Shown: positions 27,201 to 48,090 of the stretch, piece by piece
Layout: each line of letters opens with the position of its first letter
How positions within the stretch are numbered: position 1 is the first letter of the stretch
Assembly (NCBI RefSeq): GCF_949628215.1
Contig: NC_134284.1
Span: forward strand, 2,666,001 to 2,730,000
Source of the DNA: Phalacrocorax aristotelis
Taxonomy: Eukaryota > Chordata > Aves > Suliformes > Phalacrocoracidae
Direction of reading: 5' to 3'
Length of the DNA stretch: 64,000 nucleotides
Position numbers and translations under genes: made by a program
Notes under the pieces: generated by a model
Database searches by the model: none
Told to the model about the DNA's origin: nothing
The model's input: the letters and a program-made list of their open reading frames with translations, nothing else

Positions 27201-29231
27201 GCATTTGGAGAGCTCAGAGGGGTTTAATGGGTCTCCTCTGCTTTTTTGGTTTGTACATGAAACCAAAAGCGACAAGAATTGGAGATAAGGATTTCAGTGT
27301 TATCAGTGTGAAGGCATGACATTAGTCTAGACCTCCTCTTTGTTCAACCTCTTAGGGACTGTCAGCTCTCATCCATCTGGCTGACAGTTCCATAGCATTA
27401 GCGACAGCTGGTTAAAGTAACTCAGACAAAACCAAGAATTTAGTTGTGAGCAGGGTAGAACTTTTCAGAAACTTGCCAGTTTTTACATTGCTGTTACTCA
27501 GGGAGTGAATCCATCAATGAAGACACAGCTATCAAACACGGAGGTCATCCTTGATTGCACTTGCAGGTTGATGGAATTGTACGGCTGTTTCAATTGAACT
27601 GAAACTGTTGCTTGGCAATTTTATCTGTCTTTTCTGACCAGGGATTCACTTGACATCAAGCTGCAGATGCAACTTTGCCAACAGTGAAATTCCTTCCAGA
27701 AAAAAAAAAAACAAACCAAGTAGCATCTCACAGATGATGTACTAAGAAAATCAATAGTTGGTTATATTTGGTTGTATTTTGATAAATTTATACCTGGACG
27801 TTTTTATTTGTTTCCATTTGTACTACTTTTGGTTTGGGTTTTGTTCCTTTGATGTACAAGGCAAACACCCACAGCATAATATCAAAATACACAAATAGCA
27901 TTGTGCAATCCACTCAAATGAGATGCTGTTATAGCCAGTCTTAATCAAAAAGGAAGTAATCCACCAAATTAATTATTTTCTCAGTTGTGTATACTTAAAA
28001 ATACAGTAACCAATTTATCCGTTTGTATGAAATAGAGCTATTAATATGCAAAGAAGTTACACAATGAGAGAAGGAACTGTTTACCTAACATTAAAACAGC
28101 TGCATGCCAATACAGGTATTAGAAACTTCACATACATAAAGATACACTTCTGCAATGAAAGCTGCACCCACAGTCAGGGTTTCTACATGAGGATGGGATT
28201 CTAGCCAAGAGGCTAACTAACTTGTCAGTTAGCAGGATGACAGAGAGATAGAAGCTTCTTAGACTAGAATACAGAAGAACAAATGAGGTGTTCTTTTCTT
28301 TGGGTTCACAAGGCTTTAAACCAAGTAACTGTATTATCTAGGTTATAAAAATAAATTGAGGTTGAGGAAATCCTTAAACGTGGAGGGCATGACCATTCTG
28401 TCTGGTCTGACAGCATCCTAATACAGTTCCTTGAGGATAGTTAAAAAATAGAAGCATTTTTATGCTAACTGCATATGAAAACTAGTAACATGAGGTGTCA
28501 CTACGAAGACGACGTCTTTCTGTGGTGTTATACTGGAAACAGTGTTGTGTGTCTGGCTTTAACATAAACGCTACTATTTAGTGATTCTGTTGGTAAGCGC
28601 CTGCTTCATTAACAAAACCTTAAAAAGGTGATGCTCAAAGTTATTCACTTCAGATAAGCTACTTGCTAACACTTTTCAGATCTAGCATTCTTAGGTTTCC
28701 ACCCCCAAAACTGCTGGACTTTCTTGCATTTGTGAGTTTATGCAACAGAAGAGCCTCATCGACCGTATGTCTTCCTGGTTGCCTCCAAAGCAGAGACATC
28801 TCAAAAATACTACCAGAGAAATAATTATCCCATTATAATTTACCCCAAAACATTATCCCACTCACATGGGCTGACACATGCTTTCAAAATTATGCCTAGT
28901 GTAATAAAATGTTTTCATTATCAACTGATGACCAGGTTCATCAACTTTAACATAATCATGCTTAATAACTAAATGTTTTCAACTTTTTCAGTAATTAGCT
29001 CTGACATAAGTAAGAGGTAAAAAGGAAGCAAGCGTAGCCACAGTGTGACAATGACTACATATGACGTAACAGGACATGCTGCGTAAGGGGAAGACGGGTA
29101 GGGAAGGTATTGCAGCCCTCTCGGCTTCTCTCTGTGCCTGCCCACCAAGTAGTACCTTTTCATAGTATTGTACTGTCCACAAGCCCTAGTTATTCATCAG
29201 AAACAAACTGCAGCACTATAAATCATTGGTT

Positions 29232-29297
29232 AAAAAAAAAAAAAAAGATACTTTAGGCCTTGATTTAATGACCGACTCTAATTTTTTTTTTTTTTTT
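29232..29297. repeat. Inverted A15 / T16 tracts upstream of EMC7
   Basis: A run of 15 A (29232-29246) is followed after 35 bases by a run of 16 T (29282-29297). The tracts are complementary and could pair as a stem. They are more likely nucleosome-excluding homopolymer tracts at the edge of the promoter region. Confidence 0.6.
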
Positions 29298-29870
29298 AAA
29301 TTTTTATTTTTTCCTAGAAAAAAGCTTGTTATTCTTTGCATGGTAACTACTACGATTTAACTTAAAATTAAAATGTCTCAATGCTAAATGGATCCATCTG
29401 TTACCAAGGGAGATGCATCTATTTCTTACACGTTTATGCTCTTCACGTTCACGTTTGTTTCCTTCCACGTCTTAAGCAGCGAATTACCTTAGCCTTCGTT
29501 TTTACTCACAAACAGAAAAACAAAGGAGCCCTCCCTGCCCTTCCAACACCCACCCATTTCTCATCTTGGAATAAGGGCGTTGTTGAAAAATTGCGTCCGG
29601 GGACAGACTACCCCGGTGGCAGGTTACCTGTGCCGTACAGTCACAGCCAGCTCCGCAAAACATTTTTAGCAGCTGCGCTGCTTTTCGGGCCCGAGGGCAC
29701 CAGCTACGAGGTCTGAAAGACGCCCGCGGACTGCCGACCTGGACACGGGCCCCACAGGCCCCACGGGGAAGCCGCGGCCGGCCGCCGCCTCCACCCGGGC
29801 AGCCGTGGGGCTCGCCTCCGCCTCGCGACACGTCATAGCCGCACCCTCACGCCTATTCGCCAGTGCGCTG

Positions 29871-29877
29871 TACGTCA
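29871..29877 (+). promoter_or_regulatory. EMC7: CRE-like site TACGTCA
   Basis: TACGTCA lies about 77 bp before the EMC7 ATG inside the CpG island. A second ACGTCA core is at 29830-29835. The motif is known to bind CREB/ATF family factors; binding here is inferred from the motif and its position. Confidence 0.5.
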
Positions 29878-29953
29878 CCCGGCGCGACGGCTGGCGCTCA
29901 GCGTACGCGCGGCGGCGCCGTACCCGTGCCGTGAGGGAGGTGGAGGCAGCGCG

Positions 29954-38325
<8,372 letters not shown>

Positions 38326-38609
38326 TTAAATCTTCCTCCGAAGCCTGAGTTTGCACAACTGTTTGTTATGTGGTATCACGTTTATTTGTCTTGAAAGATT
38401 AAAAAGCCACTACCGTAAACTTCAGTCAGGCACAAAATATGGTATGCTACAACTGTGGTGTGTAGCTTTTTTTAGTCTATATAAGCTGTTTTGTACTTGA
38501 CAGTAAGCAAAAGAGGACATGGCTTCAATACTGTATCTGTATAAAGTTATTGATGATACTGAATTAACAATATTGTTCTGTAGATAATTATAAATTATAT
38601 GATGTGCTA

Positions 38610-38615
38610 AATAAA
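38610..38615 (+). terminator. EMC7: EMC7 polyadenylation signal
   Basis: A canonical AATAAA 285 nt after the stop gives a short 3'UTR. A second AATAAA at 39714-39719, followed by T/G-rich sequence, could end a longer isoform. Confidence 0.6.
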
Positions 38616-38639
38616 CAGTACTGAATGTCTTAATCATAA

Positions 38640-41600
38640 GACAATGTATAGAAAAATTTCAAAGATAATAGAAGTGGAGTTCCGTCTTAAGACAGCTTTA
38701 ATGTTTTATACTTGCTGTTGAGTTCTGAAATGAACAAATCCTCCTCCTAAAATGGAGTCATGGGTTTACTGAGTAATTTGCTCTATCAGATTGTCATATG
38801 TGTTACATATAAAATAATTTTATTTTACGTTGTTTGCTGCCTGTACACTTTAGTTCAAGGACTTTTTATTGCCCAGTTTTATTCTGATCACCTTTCTACT
38901 AAAAATTCTTGGGGGGAGGGGAAGAAAGCAAAGCATCCTGCATCAGTAAGTCTTTTAAGCTCTGTCAAGTTAATTATGAACCCAAGGTATCTAAGTAACA
39001 TGATGAACGATTATCTTGGATTTTTCCCTTCTAAATCACGTGTATCACTTCTGCAACACTTTGGGTTGTTACTGTTTTCTGTGTGCTAGGCATTCATCTT
39101 ATCAGTGGTATGATTTGAGGTGAAATACGGAACAAAATTTTTAAAATGAAAGGAAAAACATACAAGTATAGTAGGAAGGTAAATCCCACTCATATTTTAA
39201 ATTACGTTCCAAAGTACATGGCTATCTCTAGGCATGCTGTCGCTGGCAAAACTTTGTTCTCTGAGCACACCTGGGTGTCTGTGCTGCAATATCCTTTCAA
39301 GCAACCCAGTAACTTCAGAGAAAAGTTGAAAAACTGGATAGTTTTCCACTAGATGAACATTTACAAATTAAAATGACAGTAATACTTGCAAAACTCCAGT
39401 AGCAATTTTCCATAACTTTTTTTTTTGTGTAAGAGCTGTTCTTTTCCATTTTTACAATTGCTAGCTTCTTAGGCAGCAGTATCCATGCTGCATGAATAAT
39501 GTATATCTGATGCCAAAAATGGTATTTAACATTCACCTAAAGTACACCTGAAGCAAAATCAGTTCTCATGTATTTATTTGTTCTATTAAACAAAGGGAAG
39601 GCTATAAATTGTCTTAAAATACATACTTGGAAGTATGCTGTGAAACATAAAAGCTGCAAAAGAATAAGTACTTGTTCATAGGATTAAGTCAACTTTTAAG
39701 TTGTTGGAAAGGAAATAAACCAGTGTTTTTTGGACTACGAAAGATTTCAGTCTTTACAAAGCAAGCTGCACATTTTTGGTCTTGTTTTTGTTTGGCTTGA
39801 ATGGTCTTTTGTATATTAAGTAAAGTGTATCCAATAGAGACAAGAGGATATGTGGATATTCTTGCTGGAAGGACTTACTGAAATGAATGTCATGTTGCCT
39901 TTTTTTAAAAAAAAAAAAAACAACCCAAAACAGAACCCCACAGCTAAAAACTCCTCTTTCAGCAGCATCCTACTACAAAACACATAGGAAAAACAGGGAA
40001 CAGTTCTTTGAAGATGGAGCAGTTAGTTTGTTACTATGCTGTCCTGGAAAGTACAAGCTATGGGTTGCTTTTGTTTAACAGTAATTGGAATGACAATTAA
40101 ATAGCATTGACTTGTAATCACACTTTGTTCAGTAATTAATCATACTGATGCATTTTTCCCTTGTTACAAAGCTAAGAACAACAGTATTTCTGCCCTCTTT
40201 CATTGTGTCTGTTCACAGTCTTGATCTATCTATAAGGGTGAATGGAGAATTCAGGCCATGAAAAGATGAAAGTCTTTGTTAAGAGTTCAGAGTAAAAAAA
40301 ATTGACAGGAACTGTAAGGATCCTAATAAAGCTTTGGAAGGAGCATATGGAATATTCAACACTTCTCTTTTTCCTTTGAACTCATATATCAAGATATTGG
40401 CAGTTTCTTTGTGAATCAGGATCAGATGCAGTGTACCGTTCCCCCACTTCCTCAACAGAAAACTCTGCTCTCTCCCTGGAAACCTGTTGTCTGAACAATT
40501 GAAGCCCAAAAATCTTGTTACCTAATGTTATTCCCTCGATCATGTACATTATTCCTCTCCTTTTCAGTCACCTTTGTGACAAAGCAATATGTGGAAGTGT
40601 ATTGGACTGCTGCTGAACTCATGCCAGATAGAAAGGTACCGAGTGAGTTTGTTGTAAATTTATAGCTGGAATCAAGTGAGAAAAGAGGTTCCAGGCAGAG
40701 TGCCTTGGTCTCTTAAAGTTGTAACATGGGTTTGGAGTATCGTAAACACCACTATGCAAAGCTTATTTGATAGCTTTCCTATTGCAGTTACTAGTATAAT
40801 ACAAGATTGTCTTTCTGCAGAAAGTTAATGTTTGCTATAATACAGTTTTAATTCCTTGTCCTTATTTACAGATTTTTAGTAGTCTTTCTTCTGTGATAGG
40901 TCGGACATCTCCATTTTCCCAAAAAACATAGCCGCCTTTTAGTGAGGCTGCTTGAGAGAACATAAGGCAGGTGGTACTGCAGAACAGGAATCAAAGATGT
41001 ACAGAATCTGCATGGACTATAGACAAGCTGATTTCCTCATTGCCAGAGGAGGAAGACCTGCTCCCTCAGCTTGGGCTGGGTAATCCTGCTGCCTTCTGCC
41101 TACAAGTTCTGGTACTTCTCAGGCTTTGCCATTCACTGACTTAAGAGAAATTTGTACATCTTTCTTCTGGATTTCTGTTATGTTTTAGACAGTTAAATTA
41201 GCTCACAAAAGGATTGAAGAAATACCAGAGCCAGCAGAAAGTAAGCACCAGAGACAGGTATTCAGAAGCAGGAATTCTTGGTTTCTGGCAGCGAGTGTAA
41301 TACAACCAGCTCACTGCATCTTAAGGATTTGTAGCCTAAGAGCTCATTTAGCTATGTTCTGACTGAGTGGGCAGCTCTGAGTTTATGCCAGGCTGTGTAG
41401 AAGGGAGAGGAGACATATTTTCCTGAAGTCTGTTCCAACTATTAATCATTTAAGATTGCCTGGAAGGCATTTAGAACAGTGAAATAATTTTATCAATTAA
41501 CTTTATCAAAGATGCTTCCATTCTTCACATGTAAGGAAGAAATTTAATGTATAGATATCTTGCCTCACTGTTTTAAAAAAAGAAAATACTTGTTGGTGCG

Positions 41601-42492
41601 CTCTATCTTTCTGATGAGGTGGGGATGATAATGGCTTTGTAAATAGGGTGTGTATTGCTTCAAAGAGAATGGCTGGATTGTGGTTAAGATTTGTATTTGT
41701 GAAGAGGACTTAAAACTCTGGGATCAGTTGCCTTGGGTTCTGATGCAACTGTCAGGCTTTGTGCAAATCATTTATGATTTCTGTTTCAATTTCTTATGTA
41801 TGAAGTATGAGAAGCTTATCTCACAAAACTAATTGTAAGGATAAATTTAGCAATGAATATCGGGTACTCAAATAGCATGGCTATCAGCTTAGTGAAGAAA
41901 ATCCAGTAAGTGGTCTCCTTAAAGAGCACCTTTATTAAGCGTTTATGTGTAGTTCTTTATATATATTTATTAAAGCAACTTATTAAACTAAATTGCTGTT
42001 TATCTAGGCAATTTAATACATACTCTTTTCCAAATTCGTGGAAGGTGTATTAAATCAGTAACATCCATTAGGTCAGTAAGATCTCCACTTGGGCGTTTAT
42101 GGACCTTTAATTGCATAAAGGTTGTGTGTTACCAGTAGCCAAAGACGACAATGTTTGTTTTACAGTTTGATAAAAGGACCCTATTTTTACAGGCTAACAG
42201 TGATAGCAGTACCTTAAGGTTCTAAAGGATTTCACTTTCATTTTTAAGGCATCATGTGTGACCTTTATCCTGCTGCTGTTGGTAGTAGATAGTGACTTTG
42301 TATTCCTGTGGGTTTTTTGTTTCATTTGAAACTTACCAATTTGGTAGTAACCAACTGAAAATAACCAATATGAAATATAAATAATAGTAAATCCTTAGGG
42401 GTGATGCATCAGAATGAAATATGGATATATATGGCTATATATTATGCATATTTAATGAACTGGAGGAGAATAGGAGTGTTTACGTGTACTAT
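38640..42492. other. Intergenic, nothing recognised
   Basis: This is AT-rich sequence after EMC7. Up to about 39740 it may be the long 3'UTR of an alternative EMC7 transcript. No exon, RNA gene or repeat was identified beyond short A/T tracts (for example A14 near 39908). Confidence 0.45.
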
Positions 42493-42883
42493 TGATGGGC
42501 GCAGGAACACAGAACTTAAATGTCAAATCAATGGAAAAGCAGTTTATTGAAGAAAGTATGCTGAAAAGTTAAAACAAACAGGTTGGCACATTCTTGGGCA
42601 GGAGGAGCACGAGATGCACCTGTGGTGCACAGGGCATCGGGAAGATCCTATTTAATAGGCTTAACTGTGGCCTGTATCCCCAAAGGCTCGTTACTGAGCG
42701 GGTGGCTGGTGACTGGCACTGAGGCCAGCTGGCCTGGAACAACTGCTGTGCAGGCTGTACTCTTGAAAACAGAGCACATAGGCACTGCGTCTCGGGGGTT
42801 GTTTCTTGCCCGTGCTAAGTTACCTACCATATCCAGGAATTACTGGGAGTGGAGGGAGAGTGTTGTTATTTCATATACCCAAA
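42493..42883 (-). mobile_element. Candidate solo LTR of an endogenous retrovirus, minus strand
   Basis: Read on the minus strand, this GC-richer block has LTR order: a TATTAAATA box (complement of 42648-42660), then about 100 nt later CAATAAA (complement of 42543-42549), then about 50 nt of U5-like sequence ending TGCGCCCATCA. The same 5 bases, ACTAT, flank both sides (42488-42492 and 42884-42888), a plausible target duplication. The plus-strand left end is TG, but the right end is AAA rather than CA, so that terminus has mutated or is misplaced. No internal retroviral genes are present. Confidence 0.5.
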
Positions 42884-42888
42884 ACTAT

Positions 42889-45800
42889 TGCACAAGCTTA
42901 ATACTATGAACCGGCAGATTCCTGTGTCCAGGGAAGTTCTCTGGCAGTGTTTCATTTAGTAAGATGCTTGAAGCTACAGGTGATTGGAAGAAGAAAAATT
43001 TGGAGAAAGGCCCCCAAGGTAATGCAAGGAGATGAAAAAGACTGAATACATTTTAAGGGCTGCTGTTCGTGGCAGATTTGACCCCAATATTAAGGTTTGC
43101 AAAAAATAGCTTTAAAAAAGTGTAGATGAAAAACATTTTCATGATGTTCTATAGACATTCTCTTCTAGGTGACTGACATTGGCAGCAGTGCTAACATATA
43201 CGGACAAATAAGTATAAGAGAGCAGATGAAGATGTCCGGCTGCTTCATGACTCGTATGTCTTTATGTCGTAACTCTAGTCACAGCTTTGAGGAGAGCACA
43301 GACTTCTGTATTTGCCTGTTACCCACATGAGTGAGGAAAAAGCAGTGATCCCGTGTTTCTTTCCAGCTGGGTAAGATTGCTATACCATTCAAGAGATCAG
43401 GCTCATCAGTCCTTTTCTCGGTCACTATGTAAAAACTGGGCACCCATTTAATGCTCTTCCCTAAATGGTATAACCTAGCCACGAAGCAGTCCACCTTTCC
43501 CCCACTATTAGCGTAGGCTTCATTCTGTGTGATACTCTGCCAATGGACTGACTACATACAAAACACATTATTACACTTTGCCCAAAAGTAAGCAGTATCA
43601 ATTGTGAAAAACCTAGAATTTAATAAAACTTACTGCTTTCATCATTTCAGCATCTGTAAAGACAGGACCTTAGGTCTTAATGACTGTTTTGAATGTGATA
43701 CTGTGTGCAAAATGTGGTGATGCAGACCATTAAAAAAAAATAACATTCAGGGAGCTTTTGGTCACAAAATTGTAGGAACAGTATTGAATTTTAGTGTATT
43801 TTCAGGTTAAGCTAGTGAAAGCTTCTTGAGGTCACAAATAGGTTTATTTATTTATTAATTTATGTTGTTTCAAAATCCATAAAGGATTATGAATCCTCTG
43901 TCATAATAAATATTGATTCTTCAGGAAAACTTGTCTACTTTTGAAATTACATGGTTATTCCTTCAAATTATGCTGGCAGTGACCCTTGTGTAACACTTTG
44001 TTTCCAATACAGTTATGAAGATTTAATGACAGTACAATTTTCTGTGCAAGTGGAACTTAGCTAGTTAGCTCTTTTATTGATGATGCACAAAACCAGATTA
44101 CAGTTGAGCTCATTTTTATTACGTATTTGGTTCTGCATGGCTGATAGGAATAAAAATTAATTCAAAATTGTCAATCAAGGGCAAATGGTAGTGAATATAC
44201 AACAGAAAGAAAACCTTCCATGGCACTTTTTTGACCCAGGCTGGATTTTGATCTGATTCTTTAAAGCTGAATACAAACAGCAAAACATAATATAAAAGGT
44301 GATGAAACTCATTGAAAACAGAGCAAGTAAAAAAGTAAAGAGGTTTTTAAAGGAATATTTTCTGTCTGAAATACTAGAATGGTCTCCTCAGAATCCGTCT
44401 GGATTCTCTAAGGATCCTCTTGCTGTCTGCTACACACAGGTGTACCATTTCCCTTTGTGTTTCATAATGGAAAGAAGGACACCCAACCTCATAGTCTGGT
44501 GCACAGGGCACGGGACTGCTGTTTACCATGCAGGTGCGAAGAGGATCCAGTTAAATACTTGGAGTAATACTTCCCATTCCTGGGATCGGAACAGAATAAC
44601 ACTTTGAACTAATTTTGGGGAGAAGTGTTTCTGAACCACCCATAGATGTGGTTCAGATTGCTTCAGTTTGGCAGGTGGGAAATATGTAAGTGTATTAATA
44701 AAGACTTGATATCTTGCCTGTGGTAGAACAACACCCTGAGGGGAAGGGGGATCTAAAGAAATTGCAGATCAGGATTAAGCCTCCTAATGAGGTTGTATTT
44801 TTGCAGTGCTAAACATTACAAAGAGGATGAGCTCAGATGTGAGTTGGAGCAGTTCCTAAAAGACAGGCTTATTAGTGGAGTAAGTGCAGCATCCATCATC
44901 ATATTCACCAAAAGTGACGAGAATTGAACCATGGCATTGTTACCAGGTATGTGATGAAAGGACCCAGATGGTCCTTTCATAAAAATAATACTTCTGCCTG
45001 TAGCTCTGTAAGGGTCCCCCACGTTAGGCATGTGAATCTATAGATAGTTGGTAGAGATTGCTTGAGAAACCTTATCTTGTAATCTTCTCATTTCTGGATT
45101 TGAATGGTAGTGCTGATACTCCTCCTTTTGGTTTCTTTTCCTGCTAATTCTATTCACATGGTATTTACACAGGTTTTTCACTCCCATTTGTCCTTCATTT
45201 TTGTGAAGACCACTAGGGTCTTGTTGAAATTGCTGTAGCAAAATCTATTCAGCTGGTGCTGGCAGAAATAATTATGTACGTCACTTGGGCTTTCAAGTGT
45301 TTCAGGGCAGCAAGCAATTATTTCTATCACCAGGTAACTAGCTAATGGTGGGGAGGTAATTTGTCCTGGAAAGATCTGATCAAATTGCTGTGCTTTCTTT
45401 GTTTGAGGCTTATTTTATTGTAGAATTTTTTTTCAAACCCTTGAAGTGTACCCTGCGGAGTGTATCAGAAAGATTGTACAGAGTCAGCCACAGCTCTCTG
45501 AAATACAAGAGTTTGCCAAAATGCACTGTTTACAGTTTTTCCTTTGGGGTGGGGAAGACAGTGTCCAGTAGGCCTGGGTAGCTCCTCACAAAAAACGTGA
45601 ACTTAAATCCCAGTACCTAACACTGAGAGTCACCTGCTGCTTTCACCCCACTTCATTAGCATTGCGTAGGGAAAAAAGCACGCTTGAAGAATTCTGCCTC
45701 TTTCAATCTTAAATACGTATTACAAAAAATCTGCACGCTCTCCTTCCTATGTTGTAGCTCTTCATGTACCTTTTATGTACGATAGACTAAACTTGCCCTC

Positions 45801-47879
45801 TGAAGCTCGTTAAGTGCCTGTATAGCTTTGCAGTACCTTGTTAGCCTTTTTTAATCTTGTACATTGTTCAAATTTGATAGCCTTTTTTAACTAGATAAAC
45901 TTCCACTTTCTCAGATGTGCTTCTTTGTAAGAAGTGATTACGGCTATAAAAACTTATATTTCTAACTTGATTTAAGCACTATTTGTTGGATTTTTCTTTA
46001 AATGGTGCTCACATTGCCTAATCTTTCTTCATGTATTTTTAATACTTTACACATAGTTTGCGTTTGCATACTTTTACTGCCTAATAATTTTTTTTTATGT
46101 TCCAAGTTAGGAATTTGAATAAGCAGGTATTTCTGCAATAACAACATCTGTTGCTGAGAATATTAATACAGTTTATCAACAGAAGTCCAAACCATGAAGT
46201 GGGCTCTGCTGTGTTTGCTATTTTTAGCAGTGTTTACTTGCTTCAGTTAGCTCCTTTATGAACAAAATACAGACCAAAATTACCAGTGCAACCAAGTTAT
46301 ATAAATACCTGTGGGAAAATATGTGAATGCCTCTGAAGACCTTGCTCTGCTGTACAGCGTTATTTTGAAGGGAAGTTTAGTATTCTTTCCCAAGCCCATC
46401 CATCAGGTATTGCTCTCAGTTGTTGAACACAGCATTATGGCTATTCCACATGATGGCTACAAATAGTAGACAATTAAAAACTCCTAGCCTATGCTGCGGG
46501 AGTGTGCTTTTCTTGTGTGTATGGCCTTGTACTGCTGTAGCAATTCCAGATAGTCTCGTAGGAGTGACCGTCATCTGGGGCCCAAGTATGCCATAACCAG
46601 GAATGCTTAAAATGCAGTAGTCAGGAAAGGTCATCGAACTAACCAAACTGAAGCAAAAGTAAATAAATGACAGTTTAAACCATAACCCTAAGAACTTTTC
46701 AAGAACTTGCCTTAATTTCTAAATTCTATAGGTTACATTTCAGAATCAGTGTGTTAAAGAGGTATTACAGGTTTTCTAGTCTGAATAGGTTCTTAGCCTA
46801 CAGGTTCTTAACACACAGTTCCATAAAACCTTTCAGTAGTCATTCAGCAATCTGACTAATTCTGACAATGTGATCTCAGCTCTCTCCTGGGGAGAACTGT
46901 GGGCAGAGAAATGTCTTCCTTTGGTGGAAATTTTTCTGCTCCCACCCAATCCACCCCCTGTGTATTATTCACGTTGCTATCCATTTTCCTTAAACAACCA
47001 CAGGATCAAGAAACTAAGTCACGTAGTTAGTGTGAGGCAGTGAGATCTGTGATAACCATCATTTCCAGGACAGATTCATTCCACAGTCAGCTGCATAGAT
47101 AACACGTTAGTGTGGAGGGATATATTTGATTTGGGTTTGGTTTCTTGCTTTGTTTTTTTCCCTGGGCTCATGATCAAACGGATAATTTAATTTGTTTATT
47201 TAAAGCCTGCCTTATGTTCTTTAAGCATTCTTTTTATGATCCTTCCAAGCATTTCTTCTGATGATATATTGCTCTATATGAAAAGCCCCTCCTTTTTCTT
47301 GTTTTTTTTAGCAATGCTACTTCAGCTGTGAGGTTGCTAGAGAGCAACAGAATTCACAGAATCTCTCTTTGGAAACGAGATGGTTGCCATGACAATGCTC
47401 CTAGCTGCTTCTTGTCCCCGATGAGAAAATAATTTTTAGACTCCTATATTAGGTTAGGCTACAATATTTTAAACTAAACAGTATAGCTAATTGATTCAAA
47501 TCAAAGATCAACACATTGCTTGTTCAAAATCTTTGGGCTGATAATCAGCTAAAATTGTTGAATCAAGTATTTCTGCAGGTACTTACATCTTTTGCCATTT
47601 GTTTTTGATCAGATACTTGAGGTAAAACTGACGCATTGAGATGGAAAATACTTTCATCTGACTGATTTTACTAAATGTCTTTTTTGTACTAGAAATTATC
47701 CTGAAAGCTGACTGATATCTAGATAAGCAGTGTTTAAAATATGACTCTGAGTTTGTATCATGTTTTGCAATATGCCAAATCTGGATCAAACCTGAAATGC
47801 TAGAAACTTTCAAGGTTTATTTTCTCTGAAGTCCAGACAGTTGATGGTGGAGGTGTTGGGTGTTTTGGTGGTCTCTACT
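42889..47879. other. Intergenic, nothing recognised
   Basis: Open frames on both strands are short and match no known family. A near-repeat TAGCCTTTTTTAA occurs at about 45842 and 45880. No CpG island, LTR or LINE signature was found. Confidence 0.4.
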
Positions 47880-48090
47880 CAACCTCGCTTTGAGCAGGAT
47901 TATCACCAACACTAGTTCAGTTCAGCCATGCTGTGTCTAGCCAGTATTAAAAACCTCCAGGCATGGAGGTTTCACAACCTGTCTGGGAAAGCTGTTCCCG
48001 CGCTGCACTACTGCCGGACAAGCTTTCCCAAATGTCCAGTTTGAACCTCCCAAGTCACAGGTTGTGGTCATTGCACCATGTTATTGTTAG
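47880..48090 (-). mobile_element. Degraded CR1 LINE 3' fragment, minus strand
   Basis: The plus-strand text follows the reverse complement of the CR1 ORF2 C-terminus and 3' region. Landmarks are AAAAACCTCCAGGCATGGAGG, TTTCACAACCTGTCTGGG with CTGTTCCC, and TGTCCAGTTTGAACCTCCC. Many substitutions mark it as old. The 3' terminal octamer repeats are not visible, and the borders are approximate. Confidence 0.7.

Larger units (their letters stand above)
15261..29650. other. Intergenic region KATNBL1-EMC7, no gene recognised
   Basis: The sequence is AT-rich with only short, unrelated open frames on both strands. I found no family match, no tRNA-like fold and no CpG island until the EMC7 promoter. 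Homopolymer tracts occur at 23848, 24236-24256 (C runs), 29232 and 29282. The 19300-19800 part has overlapping open frames of up to about 137 codons on both strands. It has no recognisable motif and is probably non-coding. Confidence 0.5.
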
